DNA from: Microseira wollei NIES-4236
GTDB lineage: Bacteria > Cyanobacteriota > Cyanobacteriia > Cyanobacteriales > Aerosakkonemataceae
DNA length: 64,000 bases
NCBI RefSeq assembly: GCF_020521235.1
Contig: NZ_BLAY01000015.1
Coordinates: 1 to 64,000, forward strand
Direction of reading: 5' to 3'
Below the pieces are notes generated by a model. That model did not search any database, was not told the DNA's origin, and was given only the letters and a program-made list of their open reading frames with translations. The position numbers and the translations under genes were made by a program. Numbering within the stretch: the stretch's first letter is position 1; the number at the start of each line of letters is the position of its first letter. Of this stretch, positions 7,704 through 16,145 are shown one piece after another.

Positions 7704-10308
7704 TTTTGCTAGCAGTTAATTGCTGGAAATGATGCCATGCTTGCAGGAGATTGCCTTGCATGAGTGCCGCTACGGCGCTGAGTGCGTCGAGTTCGGGGAA
7801 ATTGGGGTTGAGGGATCGCGCTTGAAAGAGGGCAATTTGGGCGGCACCCGGACGCCAGTCATATAAATTAACAAACGCCAGGTAGGCAAAGGCATAGGGA
7901 TTTTGGGAATCTAGTTGAGTGACTCGTTGTAAGGCAGCGATCGCATCTGGAACTCGTTGTTGCAATACCCTTGCCAAGGCCACCCCATAAGCCCATTCTA
8001 AGTTTTGCGGTTCCCGTTTTAACCGATATTCCAGCGCCTGGGCTGCTTGTTCGAGATAATCTTGAATTGGGTCATATTGATTAATTCGCCCGATTTGATC
8101 GAACAAGGATTCTAATGCTTTTGGCCCAGTGGGTAATTGGGCAGATAAAATCCGTAATTGCGTGACTAAATCTAATTCGGGTGCAGGTTTTGGTGCGGCT
8201 TTAGGGTCGATATTTAAGGTAACTGGCGGTACTGGGATGGGATAAGTTTCCCCCGTTTGTTGATTGAAGTAAGCTGCCTCCAAGGTATAAGTTCCGGGGG
8301 TTATATTCCCTGGAGGCAGCATCGCAGTTTGTTCGATGACTCGCAATTCCTTGGTTGTCGTTTCAAGATCGGGTAACCCCATCTCAAAAGAAGTACCCGG
8401 ATATAAAGAACCCATTGCGATTGCATGGTCGTGTAACCACCGCTGCGGCTGAGTTCGTTTTTCCGGGGTAACCGTGGATTTGCGCCATGTTAATAGTAAT
8501 AAACCCGTTCGCAATTGCTCTGAGGGGCTTGACCACTCATAGGTAACGGGAACTGGAATTCCAGGCGGGGCTTTATCTGGTACGATAACTCGATTTAACC
8601 GGATTTTTTGACTTCCCTTTTCTTGACTCAAAGGTTTTACCACAACAGAAGGCTGGCGGCGATGGTACAGTTTTAAAGTGCTTTTATCCGGCAATTCCCA
8701 TGTTTTGTGTAATTCAAAATCCGAGCCTTTTTCAATTAGTTGAACCATAGCAGGTTGCGTCTTGGGAATTGACCCTTGCTCGCCGGTTTTAGTGACGAAC
8801 CAAGAAAGACTTCGCGCATCTTGTTTTAGATGTTTTTGTCTCGTTCCCACTTGTCGTCCGTAGACTTGGAAGTTTGCCAATGCACCGTAGTAATTAAAAT
8901 TATGCTGGTTAATTTGCGGGGTTGAAGGTAAAACCCCTAAAGTTGATTGTAAATCAGGTTCGGTTTTGATAATTTCTGCAATTACTTGTTGATGAGGCCA
9001 CTCAGCACCCAGGTAGGCGTAGTGCTGAACGCGGGGACTAAGAATTTTGGTAATTCCATCACCACCTATAGGCCACAAATTGAGCAACATTAATATCACT
9101 GCCAAACTTGCAGTTCCCCAACGGATTTGTTTGGAAAAGCGTCCCGTCCACAGCGTTAAGCCATAAGCCAATAATATTGATACAACTGGTAAAAGTGGCA
9201 GAATGTAGCGGGCATCTTTATTGATATTTAACGAACAAAGTAGATAACCTCCTGCTAAAAAGATTGCCAACCATTTGAGCGAAGCAAGTGTGCCGGTGTG
9301 CGGGTGTGCGGGTGAGAATTTAAATATAGACTCGGTTTTGCTTATCTGTTTCCAGAAATAAAGGAGAATGCCGACAATGGGGACGAGTAATAAAGGCCAG
9401 GAAACTAGATATGGTAAGATTTTCCAGTAGTAAATCCAGGCGTCGATGGTATTGAGGGCAGGATCTCCTTCGGCGATCGCAGAATCTATGGTCGCCCGTT
9501 TCCCCGACGTTAAAATCAGCAACCAATTGGTACGATACCATCCACCAGCTAGCAACACCGACACGCAACCAGCACCGATTAATTGCCCTATTTTTCCCCA
9601 CGCTTTTTGGCGGATTGCACCCGCTTCTACCCAGAGTATTGGTGTTAAAAGAAACAGTAAAGCCGTTTGCTTCACCATTAAAGCTAACCCCAAAGAAAGA
9701 CCAAATATCCCTGCCAGAAACCACGCGGATGGGCAGGTGAGCAGAGGAGCAGAGGGGCGGAGGGGAGGGGTTGAATCGCTGGTTTCTTTAAGAAAACTGG
9801 TTTCTTTTTTAAGATGCCAAAGTGTGAGGCAATAAAAACTCAATGTGACAACTGCCGTCACGGGATAATCTAACAGAAAATCGAGGCGATATCGGTAGAG
9901 TGCGGGTAACACTTGACACAGAAAAGCCGCCCATAAACCCACTTGACGATTGAACAGTTTTTCGCCCAAACCATAAACTGAAATCAGTAAAATGGCGCTA
10001 AAGAACAAGTTAACTATAGTAGCTTGATCTGGCCCCCTACCAAATAAATTCTGAATAATTGCAGTGGCAATATAAGTGAGGGGAGGAACTTTCGTGGTGA
10101 TTTGCCAAAAACTCGTCCACCATTGGGGAGAAAACCATTGGGGATTTTGTAACGCTTGCCAATAGTTTAAAGTGCCGGTGAGGTAGTCGGCTTGATCCCA
10201 AGCAGGGATATCATGGTCGAAGGCGAACCAGATGCGATCGCACGCCGCCCCCACCAGCCATATTATGCCCAGCAGTAAGATCGGTTTGCTTTTATCGCTT
10301 TGAGTCAT
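7699..10308 (-). CDS. GT39-family membrane glycosyltransferase with C-terminal TPR domain
   Basis: An 869-residue protein. The first ~420 residues hold about ten hydrophobic segments, with the DHDIPAWDQADY loop containing the acidic residues expected for PMT/ArnT-like (GT-C) enzymes, and FLLDYPVTAVVTL. A long soluble region follows, then at about 730-869 tandem TPR-like helices (YGVALARVLQQRVPDAIAALQ, AYLAFVNLYDWRPGAAQIAL). Predicted to transfer sugar from a polyprenyl-phosphate donor outside the cytoplasmic membrane; acceptor unknown. It stands alone on the minus strand. Confidence 0.8.
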   Translation of the reverse strand: MTQSDKSKPILLLGIIWLVGAACDRIWFAFDHDIPAWDQADYLTGTLNYWQALQNPQWFSPQWWTSFWQITTKVPPLTYIATAIIQNLFGRGPDQATIVNLFFSAILLISVYGLGEKLFNRQVGLWAAFLCQVLPALYRYRLDFLLDYPVTAVVTLSFYCLTLWHLKKETSFLKETSDSTPPLRPSAPLLTCPSAWFLAGIFGLSLGLALMVKQTALLFLLTPILWVEAGAIRQKAWGKIGQLIGAGCVSVLLAGGWYRTNWLLILTSGKRATIDSAIAEGDPALNTIDAWIYYWKILPYLVSWPLLLVPIVGILLYFWKQISKTESIFKFSPAHPHTGTLASLKWLAIFLAGGYLLCSLNINKDARYILPLLPVVSILLAYGLTLWTGRFSKQIRWGTASLAVILMLLNLWPIGGDGITKILSPRVQHYAYLGAEWPHQQVIAEIIKTEPDLQSTLGVLPSTPQINQHNFNYYGALANFQVYGRQVGTRQKHLKQDARSLSWFVTKTGEQGSIPKTQPAMVQLIEKGSDFELHKTWELPDKSTLKLYHRRQPSVVVKPLSQEKGSQKIRLNRVIVPDKAPPGIPVPVTYEWSSPSEQLRTGLLLLTWRKSTVTPEKRTQPQRWLHDHAIAMGSLYPGTSFEMGLPDLETTTKELRVIEQTAMLPPGNITPGTYTLEAAYFNQQTGETYPIPVPPVTLNIDPKAAPKPAPELDLVTQLRILSAQLPTGPKALESLFDQIGRINQYDPIQDYLEQAAQALEYRLKREPQNLEWAYGVALARVLQQRVPDAIAALQRVTQLDSQNPYAFAYLAFVNLYDWRPGAAQIALFQARSLNPNFPELDALSAVAALMQGNLLQAWHHFQQLTASKS

Positions 10309-10386
10309 ATCGCCGTATTAAAGACTATACAGAAACCAGGTTTCTTCAATTGAGATCTTGCACTTGTGCTTGTCCCCCGCCGTGGA

Positions 10387-10594
10387 CTTAAGTCCACGGC
10401 TAATAGCCTAAGTCCACTCAAGTGGACTGCTTGAAGTTTCAGTCCTCTTTTAGAGGACTTTTGCTATTAGCCAGGGAATTTATTCCCTGGCTTAAGTCCA
10501 CGGCTAATAGCCTAAGTCCACTCAAGTGGACTGCTTGAAGTTTCAGTCCTCTTTTAGAGGACTTTTGCTATTAGCCAGGGAATTTATTCCCTGG
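10387..10594. repeat. Perfect tandem duplication of a 104-bp hairpin unit
   Basis: The unit starting CTTAAGTCCACGG and ending TATTCCCTGG occurs at 10387-10490 and again at 10491-10594, apparently without differences. Each copy contains several palindromes: AGTCCACTCAAGTGGACT, AGTCCTCTTTTAGAGGACT and CCAGGGAATTTATTCCCTGG. The repeat lies between the divergent starts/ends of the GT39 gene and putA and has no coding capacity. Confidence 0.85.
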
Positions 10595-10646
10595 CGGGTG
10601 AGGGAGGTGGTGCCAGATTTGAGTTCAAGAAACCCGGTTTCTCAGT

Positions 10647-13619
10647 TTAATCTGCCCCTTCAATCGGTGCAAAACCTTGACGTTGGATATTTTCAGTAAT
10701 CACGCGGGGTTCGAGGAATTGTAGCAGGTAATCGGGGCCACCTGCTTTGGAACCAACTCCGGAAAGTTTGAATCCGCCAAAGGGTTGTCGCGATACAATT
10801 GCACCCGTAATGCCTCGATTGATGTACAAATTCCCGACTTCAAATTCAGCTTGTGCTTTTTCGATGTGGGAAGGTGTGCGGGAATATAACCCGCCTGTGA
10901 GGGCAAAATTAGTGCCGTTGGCGACTGCTAATGCTTCGGCGAAATTCTTCGCCCGAATCACCGCCAAAACTGGGCCAAAAATCTCTTCTTGGGCAATGAT
11001 TCCATTTGGCGGAACATCGGTAAAGATGGTCGGGCTGATAAAATATCCCGTATCGGAAACTGGCATTTCTAATGCGAGTTGGGATTCTTGTTTTCCCTTT
11101 TCTATGTATTCCCGAATCCGGTTAAAGGCATTGGCGTCGATCACCGGACCCACTTGCGTACTCGGAAGTTCTGCCGCACCAACATTTAAACTGCGCGTTG
11201 CTTCGACTAACCGATGGACAAATGCTTCGTAAACGGGTTCCAATACGATAGCGCGGGAACAAGCGGAACATTTTTGACCGTTATAGCCAAATGCAGAGTA
11301 AACTACCCCTGCAACTGCTTGATCTAAGTCGGCACTTTCATCGACGATGATGGCATTTTTTCCGCCCATTTCGGCGATGACTCGTTTGAGGTGTTTTTGA
11401 CCTGGTTGTAAGATGGCGGCATCGGCGTAGATGCGACATCCGACTTCTTGGGAACCTGTGAAGGCGATCGCGCTCACGTCTTTATGTTTTACCATGTACG
11501 CACCCACGGTGGAACCTTTACAGGGTACGTATTGGAAAACGCCTTTGGGTATTCCCGCTTCGATTAATATTTCGGCTAATTTTGCCGCAATCACTGATGA
11601 AACTTCCGCCGGTTTGAGTAAGGTACAGTTCCCGGCGACGAGGGATGCTACTGTCATGCCGCAAGGAATTGCTAGGGGGAAATTCCACGGGGATATGACT
11701 AATGTTATGCCGCGCGGTTGATAGTGATAGCGGTTGGTTTCGCCAGCGAGATCGAAGTTATGTCCTTTATCTAACCGTTCCATTTCATCGGCATAATACC
11801 GACAAAAATCGATCGCTTCGGATACTTCCCCGTCGCATTCCCTGACAGCTTTCCCAACTTCTAATACCATCCAAGCGCATAATTCGTGTCGCCGTTGTTC
11901 CATTAATTCCCCAGCTTTCCGCAAGATATCGGCGCGTTGTTTTGCTGGGGTGCGACTCCAACTGGAAAATGCGGCTTTTGCTGCTTGTAATGCTTGTTCT
12001 GCACCTTCGATGGAAAGCAGTCCGACTTTGCCGATAATTTCAGTTGGATTGGAAGGATTGAGGGAATTAAAGGTATCCTGCGTTGGCGCGTATTCGCCAT
12101 TCACAAAAGGCCAATATGTTTGACCCAATTGCTGACGAATTGTTTGGATTGCTTGTTGCGATCGCTCTCTCTTCTCCTTATCGGCATAATCTGTATCCGG
12201 CGCGTTGGGAAATGCCCGTTTTTCCTTCAAATTCGTTTCCGCTTTGGCGTTATTTACCTTGGGCGGTGCTAATAATTCCTCAACGGGACGGTCTTCTAAA
12301 TTTTGCCGCAAGAACGAACTATTGGCGGTATTTTCTAACAACCGGCGAATCAGATACGCCATCCCCGGCAGCAAATCGCCGTAGGGACAATATACCCGGA
12401 CGCGATAACCTTTATCCACCAAAGCTTTAGCTAATTTATCTCCCATGCCGTAAAGCACTTGCATTTCAAACCGGCGGCGGGGGATATTTAAACTTTCTAA
12501 GATGGCGATGGCGTGGGCTTGCGATCGCACGTTGTGACTGCCAATCGCTGCATATAAATATTCGTGATTTTCTAGCAGCAATCTGGTTAAATTTTCAAAA
12601 TTAACATCGGTTGCACCTTTGTCATTAAATACAGGTTGAGGCCAATCTTTTTGTACCGACTTAATCGTTTCCTGATCCCAATACGCGCCTTTAACTAACC
12701 GAACCGTCACCGGATATCCCCGTTGTTTCGCCCAAGCAATTAACCCTTGCAAGTCTTTTTCCGTATCTCTTAAATAACCTTGCAGCGTTACACCAATATC
12801 GGTACGGGAACGAAATTCCTCTTCCATCAATAATTCTTTTAAGATGGCGAGGGTAATATCTTTATAAACATATTGTTCCATGTCAAAGTGTACCGCTGCG
12901 CCCAATTCCTTGGCGCGGCGCAACAGCGTGCGGATGCGCGAACTCACTCTTTCCTGACTCCCTTTCGCATCTAGGGGGTCAAATTGGGAATAAAACGCCG
13001 TTAACTTGACAGAAACTTGCACTTGTGGTATAGGTTCCCCATCCGCCAAATCGATCGCATCGACTTTAGACCAAGTTTTGGCGACATCGGTTAGTTGCTG
13101 CATTAATTCCAGATAGCGGTCGAGGTAAGACTGCGCCTCGGCTTCGGTTATCACCGCCTCGCCTAAAAGGTCGATGGTGAAGGCCATTTTATCCTTTCGC
13201 AGGCGTTCGATGGTCTTGATGGCGCGTTCGATGTTCTCCCCGGCGATATATTTGTGGGCGAGGGTTTCCACAGCGGTAGAAATAGTCGTGGCGGCGAGTT
13301 GTCCCGGCACCGAGTCGGGATTGGCGAAATTGAGTAACGCTTTGAGTGCTTGGGGTAACTCTACCGACTCGTCGCCTAAGTATTCTTGCAGGTGGCGGGC
13401 GATTTCCGGTTTGCTGCGGAGGGCGGGCAAGCAGTCGATAAAGCGAAATAGCTGCAAGCGCAGACCGGGGCTACCCATCGCCCAAGCGAGCAGTTTATCA
13501 TCCCAGCGCATTTGGTCGCGCATTTGGGCGAAAAACGAGCGATTTTCCTTAGTTGCCGCCAAAAGTTGCTTGGCGATCGCTTGAGTTTTAGTTTCGTAGG
13601 TATCTATTTGTACGACCAC
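10647..13619 (-). CDS. putA: Bifunctional proline dehydrogenase / glutamate-semialdehyde dehydrogenase
   Basis: About 990 residues. The N-terminal half is the FAD-dependent proline dehydrogenase barrel (VRLVKGAYWDQETI, RRFEMQVLYGMGDKL, RVYCPYGDLLPGMAYLIRRL). The C-terminal half is an aldehyde dehydrogenase: LAGETNRYHYQPRG, the conserved E in AEMGGKNAIIVDESAD, and the catalytic Cys in GQKCSACSR near residue 783. Together they oxidise proline to glutamate. No DNA-binding ribbon-helix-helix is present, as in other cyanobacterial PutA. An in-frame TTG at 13658 would add 13 residues; I chose the GTG at 13619 because MVVQIDTYETKTQ matches the usual cyanobacterial N terminus. Confidence 0.93.
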   Translation of the reverse strand: MVVQIDTYETKTQAIAKQLLAATKENRSFFAQMRDQMRWDDKLLAWAMGSPGLRLQLFRFIDCLPALRSKPEIARHLQEYLGDESVELPQALKALLNFANPDSVPGQLAATTISTAVETLAHKYIAGENIERAIKTIERLRKDKMAFTIDLLGEAVITEAEAQSYLDRYLELMQQLTDVAKTWSKVDAIDLADGEPIPQVQVSVKLTAFYSQFDPLDAKGSQERVSSRIRTLLRRAKELGAAVHFDMEQYVYKDITLAILKELLMEEEFRSRTDIGVTLQGYLRDTEKDLQGLIAWAKQRGYPVTVRLVKGAYWDQETIKSVQKDWPQPVFNDKGATDVNFENLTRLLLENHEYLYAAIGSHNVRSQAHAIAILESLNIPRRRFEMQVLYGMGDKLAKALVDKGYRVRVYCPYGDLLPGMAYLIRRLLENTANSSFLRQNLEDRPVEELLAPPKVNNAKAETNLKEKRAFPNAPDTDYADKEKRERSQQAIQTIRQQLGQTYWPFVNGEYAPTQDTFNSLNPSNPTEIIGKVGLLSIEGAEQALQAAKAAFSSWSRTPAKQRADILRKAGELMEQRRHELCAWMVLEVGKAVRECDGEVSEAIDFCRYYADEMERLDKGHNFDLAGETNRYHYQPRGITLVISPWNFPLAIPCGMTVASLVAGNCTLLKPAEVSSVIAAKLAEILIEAGIPKGVFQYVPCKGSTVGAYMVKHKDVSAIAFTGSQEVGCRIYADAAILQPGQKHLKRVIAEMGGKNAIIVDESADLDQAVAGVVYSAFGYNGQKCSACSRAIVLEPVYEAFVHRLVEATRSLNVGAAELPSTQVGPVIDANAFNRIREYIEKGKQESQLALEMPVSDTGYFISPTIFTDVPPNGIIAQEEIFGPVLAVIRAKNFAEALAVANGTNFALTGGLYSRTPSHIEKAQAEFEVGNLYINRGITGAIVSRQPFGGFKLSGVGSKAGGPDYLLQFLEPRVITENIQRQGFAPIEGAD

Positions 13620-13659
13620 AGTTGATATACTCCAAAATCTGGGCAAGGCGTTGTTCAAG

Positions 13660-14066
13660 GACGCACCAGACGCGGGGAAGCACCAGACGCGGGGACAAAG
13701 TTCAGACGAGGATAAAAACTCTGCCTGAACGTGCCGCCCTGAATCTTCGATGCAGTCGGGGTCTCAAACCCTTGGAACAGACGTTCCAGACACGGACCTG
13801 ACGCTGCAAACGCTCCGCGTCTGGTGCGTGTTTGCGTCCCCGTGTCATCTTCGATCAGGCTAGTTTGAGGAGGTTCCCACGCCAAGCCTGTGCCTGTACG
13901 CTTGCATTGTATCGTTTTGCGGTGATGTACTTGAATCGTTGCGGGGGTAATGGGGAATTTTTATACAATAATCGGGATCAAAACGAAGCGAAAGGTAGGT
14001 AGGCGTAAATAAATCGAACAGCGAGACACCCCGTTGCTTCAGACACACCAAGAAACCGGGTTTCAA
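13660..14066. other. Gene-free stretch upstream of putA
   Basis: No convincing gene. It contains repeats of CCAGACGCGGGGA and GACACGGGGAC-like words, and the GAAACCGGGTTTC palindrome at about 14052. The putA promoter should lie here, but no clear box could be assigned. Confidence 0.5.
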
Positions 14067-14352
14067 GCTGCGATGGGTAGGGGCACGGCGGGCGAAATAT
14101 TTTGTACAAGCGAACATTTTATGCTTGCCGTGCCCCTTTTTTCAGAGAAACTTTGGTGATGGGCGTAAGTCCTGACACCGATTGTATTTTCCTGAGGCAC
14201 CTATCACCAAAGTTTCTTGCTGCGATGGGTAGGGGCACGGCGGGCGAAATATTTTGTACAAGCGAACATTTTATGCTTGCCGTGCCCCTTGTTTCAGAGA
14301 AACTTTGGTGATGGGGGTAAGTCCTGACACCGATTGTATTTTCCTGAGGCAC
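14067..14352. repeat. Two 134-bp direct repeats with internal inverted arms
   Basis: A unit starting GCTGCGATGGGTAGG and ending CCTGAGGCAC lies at 14067-14200 and 14219-14352, separated by 18 bases containing a second CACCAAAGTTTCTT motif. Copies differ at only a few bases. Each holds the inverted pair AGGGGCACGGC and GCCGTGCCCCT around a loop beginning GGGCGAAATATTTTG. The downstream copy ends about 100 bases before the WecA-type gene. Confidence 0.85.
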
Positions 14353-14459
14353 AAGTGAAACGAAAGTAGCTTTTAATAACCTAATTTATACGATTGATTT
14401 TTGCACAGTTAACGATAATATTCATAAGTGGCATTGTGAGCGCAAAGGGGGAGATAATT

Positions 14460-15542
14460 TTGTACGCTTTCCTTCAGTCCCTTGGCATTGCTAACCCTAC
14501 AGGCAGCGGCTGGCTGGCGGTGATATTCACCTTTGGGTTGGCTTGGATAGTGACTCGGTATTTAATTCCAAGAGTACGCGCTTTTGCCCTCCAGGTGGGA
14601 TGGGCAGATCAACCCAACGCCCGTCGGCTGAATAAAGAACCTTTACCCAACGCGGGAGGTTTGGCAATTTACGCGGGGGTGATTGCGGCTTTAATTCTGG
14701 CAACTGTCTTAAGACCGATTATCATCGAACCTGTATTAGTGCAGGTACTGAGTATTCTGCTGGGCGGATCGATTTTAGTTTTGGTGGGGTTTATTGACGA
14801 CCAATATGGTTTGTCGCCTTACCTGCGCTTGTCTACCCAAGTTTTAACCGCATTATTGCTTTATTCCAGCGGTATCCGCATCGAAACTGCTTTTGCAACG
14901 CCCCTCGATCCCTTATTCTCTCTCTTGCTGACGGTATTTTGGGTAGTGGGAATTACCAATGCCGTTAATTTAATGGACGGGATGGATGGTTTGGTGGGCG
15001 GGATTAGTTTTATTACCGCGATGAGTTTATTGGCTGTTTCGGCACAATTTGAAACCAGGGCGGCGGCGACTTTGCTATTAGCGGCGTTGGGGGGTGCAAC
15101 CTTGGGCTTTTTGCGCTATAACTTTTACCCGTCGCTAATTATTATGGGGGATGCGGGGGCATATTTTTTTGGTTATGTGTTGGCGGCGACGAGTATTATC
15201 GGTAATTTAAAAGTTACGACGGTGTTTGCCTTGGTGCCGACGCTGTTCTTTTTATTATTGCCAGTTATTGATACAACTCAAGTCGTGATTCGGCGACTGA
15301 TGGCGGGGAAAAACCCCATGAGTACTCCGGGGAAAGACCACCTGCACCACCGCTTGCTGGCGTTGGGGTTGTCTCAGCGCAATGCTGCGATCGCTTTGTG
15401 GACGCTGAGTTTAATATCTAATAGTTTGGCGATGAAGTTGCAAGGGATGACGCCTTTGGTGATTTACGTAACGATTGGCGGAATTGTGGCGCTTTTGGGT
15501 TTCACAGTTTGGCGGAAAATTAGACGAGATTATCGAGGTTGA
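14460..15542 (+). CDS. WecA/MraY-type polyprenyl-phosphate GlcNAc-1-phosphate transferase
   Basis: A multi-pass membrane protein of about 360 residues. Diagnostic cytoplasmic motifs are present: RRLNKEPLPNAGGLAIY, GFIDDQYGLSP (catalytic DD), NAVNLMDGMDGLVGG, and the C-terminal HLHHRLLALGLS. It transfers a sugar-phosphate from a UDP-sugar to polyprenyl phosphate, starting cell-wall-linked or exopolysaccharide glycans. In-frame starts also exist at 14394 (TTG) and 14436 (GTG); I chose TTG 14460 because GGGGGAG lies six bases upstream and MYAFLQSLGI matches the usual cyanobacterial N terminus. Confidence 0.88.
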   Translation: MYAFLQSLGIANPTGSGWLAVIFTFGLAWIVTRYLIPRVRAFALQVGWADQPNARRLNKEPLPNAGGLAIYAGVIAALILATVLRPIIIEPVLVQVLSILLGGSILVLVGFIDDQYGLSPYLRLSTQVLTALLLYSSGIRIETAFATPLDPLFSLLLTVFWVVGITNAVNLMDGMDGLVGGISFITAMSLLAVSAQFETRAAATLLLAALGGATLGFLRYNFYPSLIIMGDAGAYFFGYVLAATSIIGNLKVTTVFALVPTLFFLLLPVIDTTQVVIRRLMAGKNPMSTPGKDHLHHRLLALGLSQRNAAIALWTLSLISNSLAMKLQGMTPLVIYVTIGGIVALLGFTVWRKIRRDYRG

Positions 15543-15583
15543 CGGTTGATTTAATCATCGCACAAGTTGAAAAAGTAACGATT

Positions 15584-16141
15584 ATGTCTAATCAGGAAAT
15601 TTTCCAGGAAATCGACCTATTTTTTAGGCAGCAAGGTAGAGTTTACCAGACCTTACAAAATATTTCTCAGAGCCTATCTAAAGCTGGGATTGATTATGCC
15701 ATCATTGGCGGCATGGCTTTGGTGACTTATGGTTATGTTCGGGCAACTCAAGATGTGGATCTACTCCTGAGTAAAGAGGGACTGGAAGCGTTTCGCAAGG
15801 CATTAGTCGGACGAGGATTTGTACCTGCGTTTCCAGGCGCTACAAAAATGTTTCGCGATACGCAAACAAATGTCCGAGTGGAGATTATTACCACAGGTGA
15901 ATTTCCTGGTGATGGCAATTGCTAATTGCTCATTGATAATTGTCAATTGCCAGACAGCCGCCATTAGCGATTAGCTATTAGCAGTTACACAACCGTTGCC
16001 TAAGGACATGATATGATTCGAGTCCTAAATCTTCCCGCTGAGTTAGCAGAACAAATTGATGCATCTGTCCGCGATGAGTATAGCCGTTTATGGATTGCTG
16101 TTGAGTCGGCACGTCAGCGGGAAAGAGATTTTGATGCTTAA
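15584..16141 (+). pseudogene. Nucleotidyltransferase-like gene with its middle replaced by a repeat
   Basis: The N-terminal part (ATG 15584) carries the nucleotidyltransferase signature: YAIIGGMALVTYG, then VRATQDVDLLL with the Asp pair, and ends abruptly EFPGDGNC at 15925. The last codons and the next ~90 bases are GCTAATT/ATTAGC repeat sequence. An in-frame tail starting at 16013 (MIRVLNLPAELAEQIDAS) reads like the normal C terminus of the same family (helix after the LKDLADV region). About 40-50 residues are therefore missing and replaced by a repeat. The tail stops four bases before the CRISPR array. These proteins are often antitoxin- or toxin-like (MNT/AbiEii type). Confidence 0.72.
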
Positions 16142-16145
16142 TTAA

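Noticed and set aside
13655-14352. Frames upstream of putA and within the 134-bp duplication
   Set aside because: Composition is repeat-driven and there is no recognisable domain or ribosome binding site.
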